A DNA stretch of 7,878 nucleotides from an uncultured Oscillospiraceae bacterium (GCA_934597125.1 CAKTQM010000061.1:1-7878); one strand, 5' to 3'; positions 1 to 6,203 are shown, counted from the stretch's first letter. Made by a program: numbers and translations. Notes: generated by a model from the letters alone, not told the origin.

Positions 1-6
1 GAATAT

Positions 7-83
7 CCGGGTGTGGCGAAGTTTGGTATCGCGCTTGAATGGGGTTCAAGAGGCCTTGAGTTCGAATCTCAACACTCGGACCA
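7..83 (+). tRNA. tRNA-Pro (anticodon GGG), CCA encoded
   Basis: The full cloverleaf can be drawn. The acceptor strands CCGGGTG and CACTCGG pair with one G-U. The D stem is GCGA/TCGC with a GG-containing loop. The anticodon stem is CTTGA/TCAAG around the loop ATGGGGT, which gives anticodon GGG after T33 and G at position 37, as usual for proline tRNAs. The T arm is TTGAG, TTCGAAT, CTCAA, followed by A73 and an encoded CCA. It should read CCC and CCU codons. Only six bases precede it, so its promoter or any upstream tRNA partner lies outside the window. A terminator follows directly. The last 32 bases are repeated twice more downstream (200-231, 348-379). Confidence 0.97.
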
Positions 84-199
84 AAGAAGCATCTTCAGTA
101 ATGAGGGTGCTTCTTTTTTTGTTCCTAAGTGTCGAGAACTCATGGCCTCTTGCATTAAAATACACGGCCATAGGCCGTGACGCCGCAAAGCGGCGGGAC
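52..199 (+). repeat. Tandem 148-base repeat, copy 1 (starts inside tRNA-Pro)
   Basis: The unit starts at G52 in the variable region of the real tRNA. It contains the tRNA 3' end (52-83), the terminator (84-120), a spacer (121-162) and a hairpin segment (163-199). Copy 2 at 200-347 appears identical base for base. The unit holds no credible protein gene. Open frames running through it simply repeat with the period. Confidence 0.97.
84..120 (+). terminator. Rho-independent terminator of tRNA-Pro (array copy 1)
   Basis: The stem GAAGCATC (86-93) pairs with GGTGCTTC (106-113), including one G-U, and is followed by seven T (114-120). It begins one base after the tRNA CCA, so the primary transcript is probably short. 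Confidence 0.88.
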
Positions 200-203
200 G
201 GCC
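163..203 (+). repeat. Alternative hairpin segment in repeat copy 1
   Basis: CACGGCC (163-169), loop ATA, GGCCGTG (173-179) is a perfect 7-bp hairpin. CGCCGC (181-186), AAA, GCGGCG (190-195) is a perfect 6-bp hairpin. GGCCGT (173-178) can instead pair with ACGGCC (198-203), closing an outer stem around the second hairpin. GGCCGT therefore has two competing partners, and ACGGCC reaches into the next tRNA fragment. The same segment recurs at 311-351. Pairing was read by eye. Confidence 0.75.
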
Positions 204-231
204 TTGAGTTCGAATCTCAACACTCGGACCA
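200..231 (+). pseudogene. tRNA-Pro 3' fragment, copy 2
   Basis: This is an exact copy of the last 32 bases of the tRNA at 7-83: part of the variable region, the whole T arm, the 3' acceptor strand, A73 and CCA. The 5' half, including the anticodon, is missing and replaced by the hairpin segment ending at 199. It cannot be a working tRNA, although an intact T arm and CCA end might be recognised by tRNA-processing enzymes. Confidence 0.93.
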
Positions 232-268
232 AAGAAGCATCTTCAGTAATGAGGGTGCTTCTTTTTTT
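232..268 (+). terminator. Terminator in array copy 2
   Basis: Exact copy of 84-120: GAAGCATC (234-241) pairs with GGTGCTTC (254-261), followed by seven T. Any transcript reading past the first terminator meets a second identical one. Confidence 0.85.
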
Positions 269-347
269 GTTCCTAAGTGTCGAGAACTCATGGCCTCTTG
301 CATTAAAATACACGGCCATAGGCCGTGACGCCGCAAAGCGGCGGGAC

Positions 348-379
348 GGCCTTGAGTTCGAATCTCAACACTCGGACCA
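348..379 (+). pseudogene. tRNA-Pro 3' fragment, copy 3
   Basis: Third exact 32-base copy of the T arm, 3' acceptor strand and CCA of the tRNA-Pro at 7-83, again without the 5' half or anticodon. Confidence 0.92.
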
Positions 380-403
380 AAGAAGCATCTTCAGTAATGA
401 GGG
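348..403 (+). repeat. Tandem 148-base repeat, truncated copy 3
   Basis: Identity to the unit starts at 348 and holds to GAGGG at 399-403. Base 404 is G where the other copies have T, three bases are then missing in the T-rich tail, and similarity fades by about 414. The array therefore has about 2.4 units. Confidence 0.93.
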
Positions 404-413
404 GGCTTTTTTT
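380..413 (+). terminator. Altered terminator in array copy 3
   Basis: The left arm AAAGAAGC (379-386) is kept, but the right arm is changed to GGGGGC followed by seven T. Only a weaker A/T-rich stem (AGAAGC with GCTTTT, partly G-U) remains before the T run. It may still terminate, but less well than copies 1 and 2. Confidence 0.45.
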
Positions 414-452
414 GCGTTTTTACGGGAATTACGGAAATTATAGAAAAAGTGC

Positions 453-481
453 TGGACAATACCGGAAAAATATGGCATACT
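453..481 (+). promoter_or_regulatory. Probable promoter of the DUF6273-like gene
   Basis: The -35 TGGACA (453-458) and -10 CATACT (476-481) are separated by 17 bases, and a TG pair at 473-474 gives an extended -10. The start would lie near 488, giving a leader of about 90 bases that contains both palindromes at 498-542. Confidence 0.5.
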
Positions 482-497
482 GGGAAAAGAATAGGAC

Positions 498-519
498 GAC
501 GAAGGGATATCCCTTCGTC
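498..519. repeat. Perfect 22-base palindrome in gene leader
   Basis: The half-site GACGAAGGGAT (498-508) is followed directly by its reverse complement (509-519). It lies just after the predicted transcription start. It could be a dimeric repressor operator, an RNA hairpin, or part of a dispersed palindromic repeat. It lacks a T tract and so is not a standard terminator. Confidence 0.8.
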
Positions 520-541
520 ACGTTTATCTCGATAAACGTGA
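518..541. repeat. Second inverted repeat, abutting the first
   Basis: TCACGTTTATC (518-528), TC, GATAAACGTGA (531-541): an 11-bp inverted repeat sharing two bases with the preceding palindrome. It ends 24 bases before the ribosome binding site of the gene at 579, so it could also influence translation as RNA. Confidence 0.8.
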
Positions 542-578
542 TTTCCTTTGAAAACATAAAAAGATAGGGGAGACTTTT

Positions 579-2024
579 ATGAAACGATTGCTTTCTCTTT
601 TGCTGCCGCTTTTGGCGGCGTTGACCCTTTGCTCCACCGTTTGGGCAGAGGAAGACACGGCGCCTGCCATCGGCGTCGGCACAGACGGTATTTACGGCGC
701 CCATGGCAGTAATCTCTATCTGGGCAACTGGAAGAGCTATCCCATCCTGTGGTGGGTGCTGTCTACCAACGGCAGCGGCGGTACCTATACCGACGCCCAG
801 GGCCAGCCCGTCGCACAGGAGGACGCCATTTTCCTCCTGACGGCAAATCTCATTGAAACGGGTGCGCTGGACAACACAAGGGTACAGCCCGGTGATCCTT
901 TTGTATTTGATTATCTGAAGTTTTCCTCCCGCAACGAGTGGTGCCCTCAATTTTTCAGCGATACCTTTAACGCGGGTGAGCAGCTGGCGATCCTGAACAC
1001 ATCAAAAGCCAAGGATGGCGCGGTAGTATTGGTCGAGTCAACCGGTCTGCTGCTGACAAAGGAGAAGTCGCCGGCGCTGGAGAATGACAAGGTGTTCATC
1101 CCCTCTGCGGAAGAACTCTGCACCGAGGCCTACGGCTTTGCTGCTGCACCCGTTGCACAGGACAGAAAGCGGGATGCGATTCCCTTTGATAAGGAATATG
1201 CGAGGATGTACTTTGTGCGTTCGGAATTGAATTATGAGACACAGGGAGGCATGATGGGCTGCATTTTGGAAAACAGCGGCGGGCAGGTGGCTATTGCTCC
1301 GATGGCTTGGTGGCTGCCGGGCTTCAACTATTTCCGTCCCGCGACAAACCTGAACGCGGCGTGCATTGTCCTCAATACCGCGGTGGAGGGCGGCAAGACG
1401 GAGACACAGGGCCTGGCCGCCGTAGCGGCCGACGGGCCGCGGGACGCCGCCCGCAAGCTGACGCTGCTGGATGACAGCCGCAGCAATTTTTCCGTTTCCA
1501 CAGCGACTGTCACCAACGGAACAGCAGTATTCACCTATGAAAACGCCTCTGTTGGCGGAAATGAATATCTCTCCGCGCTGATTTGTGACGGGGAGGGCCG
1601 TGTGCTCTATTATGGATGGCTTGAAGCGCTGACCGACGAGACCGGCACCTCCGGTACGGTGGAACTGGACGTGTCCGGCCTGCCCCTTTCCAACGGGAAT
1701 ACCCTGTATGTGTTCAATGAGCAGTGCAATGGACTTACCTACACCGACTATTCCAGCCCCCTCCGTCCGGTGACACTGAAATACCCGCAGTCGGAGAATT
1801 TGCAGCCGGAGCCCTCAGAGCCAGAGACTCCGCAGCCGGAAGATCCGCGGCCGGAAACCGCAAAATCCAGAAGACTCCCGTCCCAAAACCCGCAGCCGGA
1901 GAATACGGGGGACAATATAGATTCCCCCAAGACCGCGGACGCTGGTATTGCCTGTTATTTTGCTGCGGCAGCCCTTACCTCCCTGTGGGGGGCCGTCTAT
2001 ATCACTACCAATAAGCGCCGCTGA
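579..2024 (+). CDS. Secreted surface protein, DUF6273-like, with PKT-type sorting signal
   Basis: This 481-residue protein starts at ATG 579, six bases after AGGGGAG. Residues 1-23 form a signal peptide (KR, Leu-rich core, cleavage after VWA). Cys18 does not fit a lipobox. Residues about 35-270 resemble DUF6273 modules of Clostridia cell-surface proteins: YPILWWVLS near 54, a block of FLLTAN type near 85, NDKVFIPSAEE near 169 and YGF at 185, then WWLPG near 244. Residues about 300-400 look like a beta-sandwich repeat (YYGWLEAL, LYVFNEQ, TDYSSP). Residues 402-448 are a Pro/Glu-rich, wall-spanning type linker. The end (449-481) is SPKTADAGIA, a hydrophobic stretch, then NKRR, as in sortase substrates. 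Probably anchored outside the cell. Ligand and role are unknown. The DUF assignment comes from memory of the motifs. It is transcribed alone between a promoter and a strong terminator. Confidence 0.85.
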   Translation: MKRLLSLLLPLLAALTLCSTVWAEEDTAPAIGVGTDGIYGAHGSNLYLGNWKSYPILWWVLSTNGSGGTYTDAQGQPVAQEDAIFLLTANLIETGALDNTRVQPGDPFVFDYLKFSSRNEWCPQFFSDTFNAGEQLAILNTSKAKDGAVVLVESTGLLLTKEKSPALENDKVFIPSAEELCTEAYGFAAAPVAQDRKRDAIPFDKEYARMYFVRSELNYETQGGMMGCILENSGGQVAIAPMAWWLPGFNYFRPATNLNAACIVLNTAVEGGKTETQGLAAVAADGPRDAARKLTLLDDSRSNFSVSTATVTNGTAVFTYENASVGGNEYLSALICDGEGRVLYYGWLEALTDETGTSGTVELDVSGLPLSNGNTLYVFNEQCNGLTYTDYSSPLRPVTLKYPQSENLQPEPSEPETPQPEDPRPETAKSRRLPSQNPQPENTGDNIDSPKTADAGIACYFAAAALTSLWGAVYITTNKRR

Positions 2025-2036
2025 CGATAAGACCTC

Positions 2037-2071
2037 CGCAGCCCCACAAAAGCCGTGGGGCTGCGTTTTTT
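2037..2071 (+). terminator. Terminator of the DUF6273-like gene
   Basis: CGCAGCCCCAC (2037-2047) pairs perfectly with GTGGGGCTGCG (2055-2065) around a 7-base loop, followed by six T. It starts 12 bases after the stop codon. Confidence 0.95.
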
Positions 2072-2140
2072 CTTTCAGCCCCGCTTGTCACTCCTTGTTG
2101 ATTTAGTAAAGAAATGTACTAAGCTGGAAAGAACAGTCCC

Positions 2141-2169
2141 TTGACAGGTGCTTTTCCCCGCTGTAAAAT
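2141..2169 (+). promoter_or_regulatory. Sigma-A type promoter of the CrtO-like gene
   Basis: Perfect -35 TTGACA (2141-2146), 17-base spacer, and -10 TAAAAT (2164-2169). Just downstream AACGC (2170-2174) and GCGTT (2190-2194) form a 5-base inverted repeat that might be an operator or weak leader hairpin. Confidence 0.85.
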
Positions 2170-2210
2170 AACGCAAGTTATCAACAAGAAGCGTTTTGAG
2201 AGGTGAATCA

Positions 2211-2861
2211 ATGCCAGCCACCAAAAAAGGAGAAAAAGAAGCCGTCGTCGGCGCGGCCACCAGCAACGCCCGCACTATGGCGAAAACATTACAACTGACC
2301 GCGCTGGCCGCGCTGGCAGGAACGATCCTTCTGGCGATTGGCTACCGGGTGGCCCCCTGCGGATTGCTGCTTTCCCTTGCGATCACTTGCGGAACGGTTG
2401 CGTATCACGTCATCATGCGGCTGCTGGTGGGTGGTGTGTTTTCCGCCGTGATGCGGAACAGAGCGGACTGCAAAAAGCGGTGGTATCAGGTCGGCAGGCG
2501 GGAAATGGCTTTCTATGAAGCGCTGCGAGTGAAGACATGGAAGCGCCGAATGCCCACCTATGACAGCACGCTGTTTGACCCGCGGATACATATCTGGGCC
2601 GAGATCGCCCAGGCCATGTGCCAGGCGGAGCTGGTACATGAAACGATCGCTGTGCTGAGCCTTCTGCCGATCGCGGCGGGTGTCTGGTTCGGCGCATATT
2701 CGGTGTTTCTCATTACGTCGCTTTTGGCTGCCGCGTGCGACATGCTGTTTGTGATGATGCAGCGCTACAACCGCTGGCGGATCATGAAGCTGCTGGAGCG
2801 GGAAGAGAGAAGGGGAACGGACAGCACAAAATGTCGAGAGACATTTCCTCCGGCACGGTAA
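2211..2861 (+). CDS. CrtO-like (glycosyl-diaponeurosporenoate acyltransferase family-like) membrane protein
   Basis: 216 residues. I chose ATG 2211, four bases after GAGAGGTGA. An in-frame TTG at 2196 lies upstream of that site and would leave it inside the gene. About four membrane helices: 27-46, 51-75, 145-162 and 163-182. The loop between helices 2 and 3 has WYQVGRREMAFYE (91-103), LRVKTWKRRMP (105-115) and ELVHE (140-144). QRYNRWR (184-190) follows helix 4. This order resembles CrtO, which adds a fatty acyl group in staphyloxanthin synthesis (W-K-x-x-x-P, a helix with E and H, and QRYNR near the end). No carotenoid genes are present, so the substrate is unknown and the family call is moderate. 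The basic, Cys-containing tail (196-216) is hydrophilic. Single-gene unit with its own promoter and a shared terminator. Confidence 0.8.
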   Translation: MPATKKGEKEAVVGAATSNARTMAKTLQLTALAALAGTILLAIGYRVAPCGLLLSLAITCGTVAYHVIMRLLVGGVFSAVMRNRADCKKRWYQVGRREMAFYEALRVKTWKRRMPTYDSTLFDPRIHIWAEIAQAMCQAELVHETIAVLSLLPIAAGVWFGAYSVFLITSLLAAACDMLFVMMQRYNRWRIMKLLEREERRGTDSTKCRETFPPAR

Positions 2862-2915
2862 AATGTACCTGTATCGAGCCGCGGGCGGTCAAAAAACTCA
2901 CGGAATGAGGGCGGC

Positions 2916-2959
2916 AAAAAAGGCCGCGGCATAGCGAAAGCTATGCCGCGGCTCTTTTA
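2916..2959. terminator. Bidirectional terminator between convergent genes
   Basis: A 13-bp perfect stem, GCCGCGGCATAGC (2923-2935) with 2940-2952, is closed by a GAAA tetraloop. On the plus strand TCTTTTAT follows. On the minus strand the A run at 2916-2921 supplies six T. It serves both the CrtO-like gene and the secreted-protein gene facing it. Confidence 0.9.
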
Positions 2960-2991
2960 TACCGTGTGGTTATGTTGAAGCGAGATCTTCC

Positions 2992-3990
2992 TTAGAACTC
3001 CTTCTTCTTGCCAATGACGATGGCGGTGCCGGTGACGGAGGTCAGCGCCAGGGCGGCGTAGACGGCGATGCCGGCGTCAAAGGTCTTGGCGGAGGGCACG
3101 GTGGTGCCGTTGCCGTTGGCGGGCTTATCGGAGGTGGCCTTCAGCGCCCAGCAGTACTTGTAGTCGCTGGCATACTTCTGGCCCCAGGCGAAGTCATAGT
3201 CGCCGTTGAACTTGTTGGCCTCATACACGGCGGAAGCGTCGTCAGAGCTGTAGGAGAAGGTGGAGCTGACCTTGTAGCCGTTCTTGGTGGCAACGGCCTC
3301 ATCATTGGTGCAGGCAAACTCTTCCTTGCAGATCAGGCAGGTGGCCACGTCGTAGCCGGTCTTGTCGTTCTTCACACCCTGGGCGAAGACGTGGGAGGCG
3401 GCGATGACGTAATCGGTGTCACCGGTCACGTCCTTGGCAGCCACCAGGGTGCCGTTGACGCTCAGGATGACGTGATTCTCGTTCTCGGGCTCATACTTGT
3501 CATAAGCCAGGCCGGAGAAGAAGTTGCCGTCCACATCAATGTAACCGTCCTCCTTGTACTGGGCGGTGGTGCAGTTGGGCTTGGCAGTGGTGGCCTTCTG
3601 AACCTTGGCAACTACGTCATAAGCGGCAGCGGCGATGGTCTCGCGGTCGCCCAGCTGGGCATCGTCGGCCTTGGTGCCGTCCACGGCGACCAGCCAGGTG
3701 TCAAAGGAACCGTTCTGGTACAGGGCGTGGGTGGCGTCAGACTTGTTGGCGCAGGGCAGCAGATAGGTCTCCTCACCAGCCTTGCCGGCGGTGTAGTAGG
3801 CCAGATAGCCGGAGCCGTCGTTCAGAGTGATGGCCTTGTGGGACACCACGTTATTCAGGGTGTGGGCGGCATCGGTCTTGATCTCGCCACCCACCACGGC
3901 GTAAACGGCGGGTTCGGTAGCGGCGAAGGCCATGACACTCAGGCTAAGGGCCATGACCAGGCTGAGGATCAGCGCAGTGATCTTTTTCAT
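2992..3990 (-). CDS. Secreted protein with PKT-type sorting signal, probably abundant
   Basis: 332 residues. The start is ATG 3990, seven bases after GGAGGAAA. An upstream in-frame ATG at 4077 lies inside the -35 box and is excluded. The signal peptide is residues 1-23 (MKKITALIL, cleavage after AFA). The mature part is acidic and rich in Ala, Asp, Lys and Tyr, with no enzyme motif I recognise. TCLICKEEFACT (217-228) carries C218, C221 and C227, like a small metal or disulfide knuckle. C80, C140 and C280 are the other mature cysteines. It ends in SAKTFDAGIAVY (300-311), a hydrophobic stretch and GKKKEF, a likely sortase signal or membrane anchor closely matching that of the protein at 579-2024. 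Codon choice is very narrow (mostly GCC, GGC, CTG, AAG, AAC), which with the strong promoter suggests high expression. Function unknown. Confidence 0.88.
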   Translation of the reverse strand: MKKITALILSLVMALSLSVMAFAATEPAVYAVVGGEIKTDAAHTLNNVVSHKAITLNDGSGYLAYYTAGKAGEETYLLPCANKSDATHALYQNGSFDTWLVAVDGTKADDAQLGDRETIAAAAYDVVAKVQKATTAKPNCTTAQYKEDGYIDVDGNFFSGLAYDKYEPENENHVILSVNGTLVAAKDVTGDTDYVIAASHVFAQGVKNDKTGYDVATCLICKEEFACTNDEAVATKNGYKVSSTFSYSSDDASAVYEANKFNGDYDFAWGQKYASDYKYCWALKATSDKPANGNGTTVPSAKTFDAGIAVYAALALTSVTGTAIVIGKKKEF

Positions 3991-4048
3991 GTTTGTTTCC
4001 TCCATAAAGATTTTTTGTGTCGGCGGGGAGATCGCCTTCACACCGCGC

Positions 4049-4077
4049 AGTATAGCCGCTTGCTTTTTCCGCGTCAA
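4049..4077 (-). promoter_or_regulatory. Strong promoter of the secreted-protein gene
   Basis: On the minus strand, -35 TTGACG (4077-4072), 17-base spacer, -10 TATACT (4054-4049). Start expected near 4042, giving a leader of about 50 bases. AT-rich DNA lies upstream. Confidence 0.85.
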
Positions 4078-4090
4078 GCCTTTGCGGGGG

Positions 4091-4122
4091 ATTGTAACTG
4101 TTTGTGTTTGATTTGTTACGAT
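4091..4122. promoter_or_regulatory. Inverted repeat upstream of the promoter, possible activator site
   Basis: ATTGTAAC (4091-4098) and GTTACGAT (4115-4122) form an inverted repeat with one mismatch and a 16-base gap. Its centre is about 64 bases upstream of the predicted start of the minus-strand secreted-protein gene, a usual place for an activator. The surrounding AT-rich region 4095-4195 holds no gene. Confidence 0.3.
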
Positions 4123-4227
4123 ATTGGATAATTATGTGGTGATTTTGCTGAATTTATTTCAAAAATATTCTTTATTTGGAAATTTGTGCTAAAAAGAAAA
4201 CGACTTCCTTTCATAGAAGATCTCATC

Positions 4228-4257
4228 AAAAAAGACCGCCCGAAGGCGGTCTTTTTT
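4228..4257. terminator. Terminator of htpG
   Basis: Minus strand: GACCGCC, TTCG loop, GGCGGTC, then six T (4233-4228). The left flank (4257-4252) is six A, so it is symmetrical. It begins at the htpG stop codon (TGA, 4259-4257). Confidence 0.93.
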
Positions 4258-6143
4258 CACCACAAGCTGCAAAGCAGATCTGTATAGGTGCTGGGATCCT
4301 CCAGCGGGAGACCGGCGATCAGCGCGGCCTGGTTGTACAGGATCTGAGCGTATTTTTTGGCCCTTTCCGGATCGGTGACGCGGGCAGTCTCCAGCGCCAG
4401 AAAGGCGGGATGATCCACATTTACCTCCAGTATGCGCTGGGCCTTCATGTTCAGATCGGGCTGGACAACGTTGAAATACTTCTCCATCTCAAAGGTAAGG
4501 CCCTGCCCGCTGGACAGGCACACGGGATGGGTCTTGAGCCGTGTGCTGGCCTTGACCTGCGTCACCTGATCCCCCAGCGCCTCTTTGATAAAGGCAAGGG
4601 TCTCCTGCTGGCTGTCTGTCTCATCCACCTTGGGGGCGTCGGGCAGCTCCAAATCGCCATCGGTCACGCTGCGGAAGGGCTTGTCCCGATACTGCCCAAA
4701 CAGATCCGGCAGGAAAGCATCAGTGCTGTCGGTGAAATAAAGCATCTCATAGTTATGCTCCTTCACCAGCTCCGTCTGGGGCAGGTGATCCACAGCAGAG
4801 ACGCTTTCGCCGGTAGCGTAGTAGATGTACTTCTGCTCCTCCGGCATACGATCCACGTACTCATCCAGCGTGACCAGCTTTTGTTCACGGGAGGAGTAGA
4901 ACAGCAGCAGATCCTGCACTTTCTCCCGATCAACGCCGTAGTTATTCAGAGCGCACAGCTTCAACTGGCGGCCGTAGCTGCGGTAGATGGTCTCATAGGA
5001 CTCCCGCTCGTCCTTCAGCATCCGCAGCAGCTCCGCCTTGATCTTTTTCTCCAGATTGGCGGCAATGATCTTCAACTGGCGGTCGTGCTGCAAAAGCTCA
5101 CGGGAGATGTTCAGACTCAGATCGGGGGAGTCCACCACGCCCCGGACGAAGTTGAAGTATTCCGGCAGCAGATCGGCACAGTGATCCATGATCATCACGC
5201 CGGAGCTGTACAGCTGCAGACCCGGCTTGAAATCCTCGGTGAAGTACTGGTTAGGCATGCGGGAGGGAATGAACAGCAGCGCCTTATAGGTCACGGCGCC
5301 CTCTACCGAGGCGGTGATGACCGACTGGGGCGGCGCCTGCTCGCCGAAGCGCTGCCGGTAAAAAGCGTCGTACTCCTCCTTGGTGACCTCGCTTTTCCTC
5401 CGCTGCCACAGGGGAACCATGGAGTTCAGGGTCTCCCATTCGGTTACGTCCTCGTATTCCGGCTTGTCGTCGGGACTGTCCGCCTTCCTGCGGGAGTGGG
5501 TGGTCAGCATGCGGATAGGGAAGCGGATGTAATCGCTGTATTTCTTCACCAGCTGTTTCAGGTCGTACTGCCGCAGATACTGGCTGTATTCGTCCGGCTC
5601 CTCCTCGCTGTCGGGTTTAATGTGCAGAATGATGTCGGTGCCCACGTTTTCTCGCTCACAGGGCTGGATGGTGTAGCCGTCCACACCGGCGGACTGCCAG
5701 CGGTAGGCCTGGTCGCAGCCGTATTTCCGCGTGACAACGGTGATCTGGTCGGCCACCATAAAGGCGGAATAAAAGCCCACGCCGAACTGACCGATGATGT
5801 CGGTGTCGGGGGTCTCCTTACCCTCCAGTTCCGTCTTGAACTGGAAGCTGCCGCTGTTGGCGATCACGCCCAGATGGTGCTCCAGATCACTCTCGTCCAT
5901 ACCGATGCCGTTGTCGCTGACGGTCAGCGTGCGGCTGGCCTCGTCAACTGTCAGGATGATGCGGAAGTCATCGCGGTTCATCCCCACCTGATCGTCCGTC
6001 AGGCTGAGATAGCACAGCTTGTCGATGGCGTCGGAGGCGTTAGAGATCAGTTCCCGCAGAAAGATCTCCTTGTGGGTATAGATGGAGTGGATCATTAGAT
6101 CCAGCAGACGCTTGGATTCCGCCTTAAATTGCTTTTTGCTCAT
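4257..6143 (-). CDS. htpG: Chaperone protein HtpG (bacterial Hsp90)
   Basis: 628 residues, the normal length (E. coli about 624). HtpG is a cytoplasmic ATP-dependent dimeric chaperone that remodels client proteins with DnaK. The N-terminal ATPase domain (about 1-215) has ELISNASDAIDKL (31-43) with the catalytic Glu31 and Asn35, DNGIGM (77-82) with the adenine-contacting Asp77, the lid with IGQFGVGFYSAFMVAD (117-132), and GTDIILH (168-174). The middle domain follows, with SLNISRELLQ (343-352), where Arg348 matches the arginine that contacts the ATP gamma-phosphate. The C-terminal dimerisation domain lacks the eukaryotic MEEVD tail, as expected. Start ATG 6143 has AAAGGA eight bases upstream. 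I found no convincing promoter or CIRCE element in the 118 bases before it, so it may be partly read through from the upstream metal-sensor gene. Confidence 0.98.
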   Translation of the reverse strand: MSKKQFKAESKRLLDLMIHSIYTHKEIFLRELISNASDAIDKLCYLSLTDDQVGMNRDDFRIILTVDEASRTLTVSDNGIGMDESDLEHHLGVIANSGSFQFKTELEGKETPDTDIIGQFGVGFYSAFMVADQITVVTRKYGCDQAYRWQSAGVDGYTIQPCERENVGTDIILHIKPDSEEEPDEYSQYLRQYDLKQLVKKYSDYIRFPIRMLTTHSRRKADSPDDKPEYEDVTEWETLNSMVPLWQRRKSEVTKEEYDAFYRQRFGEQAPPQSVITASVEGAVTYKALLFIPSRMPNQYFTEDFKPGLQLYSSGVMIMDHCADLLPEYFNFVRGVVDSPDLSLNISRELLQHDRQLKIIAANLEKKIKAELLRMLKDERESYETIYRSYGRQLKLCALNNYGVDREKVQDLLLFYSSREQKLVTLDEYVDRMPEEQKYIYYATGESVSAVDHLPQTELVKEHNYEMLYFTDSTDAFLPDLFGQYRDKPFRSVTDGDLELPDAPKVDETDSQQETLAFIKEALGDQVTQVKASTRLKTHPVCLSSGQGLTFEMEKYFNVVQPDLNMKAQRILEVNVDHPAFLALETARVTDPERAKKYAQILYNQAALIAGLPLEDPSTYTDLLCSLW

Positions 6144-6203
6144 GAATATCGTCCTTTCTGTGAAAAAACCAATGCAATAAACATTACCATTTGCACAGGT
6201 AAA

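Larger units (their letters stand above)
200..347 (+). repeat. Tandem 148-base repeat, copy 2
   Basis: This copy matches 52-199 in every base read, including tRNA fragment, terminator, spacer and hairpins. Lack of divergence implies recent duplication, continuing homogenisation by recombination, or (less likely) an assembly artefact. Confidence 0.97.

Noticed and set aside
173..231. Shortened working tRNA or tmRNA-like molecule in copies 2 and 3
   Set aside because: The 5' acceptor strand is not restored (CCGTG pairs with CACTCGG only with a two-base bulge), and there is no anticodon arm.
52..403. CRISPR array
   Set aside because: The repeats are contiguous 148-base units without variable spacers, and each contains a tRNA fragment.
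11..567. Overlapping plus-strand open frames of 80-105 codons across the tRNA array
   Set aside because: Their translations repeat with the 148-base period, cross the tRNA and terminators, and lack ribosome binding sites. They are a by-product of the repeats.
3991..4077. Longer start (ATG 4077) for the secreted protein
   Set aside because: It would put the -35 and -10 boxes inside the coding region and place residues before a perfect signal peptide with its own GGAGG.
3391..4131. 246-codon plus-strand frame antisense to the secreted-protein gene
   Set aside because: A Gly/Val-rich shadow caused by the narrow codon use of the real gene. It lacks a ribosome binding site and runs over that gene's promoter.
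4176..6098. 640-codon plus-strand frame antisense to htpG
   Set aside because: It mirrors htpG codon by codon, begins within the htpG terminator region and has no recognisable domain. htpG on the minus strand is certain.
6144..6203. CIRCE or clear sigma-A promoter for htpG
   Set aside because: No TTAGCACTC-type inverted repeat and no acceptable -35/-10 pair could be found by eye.
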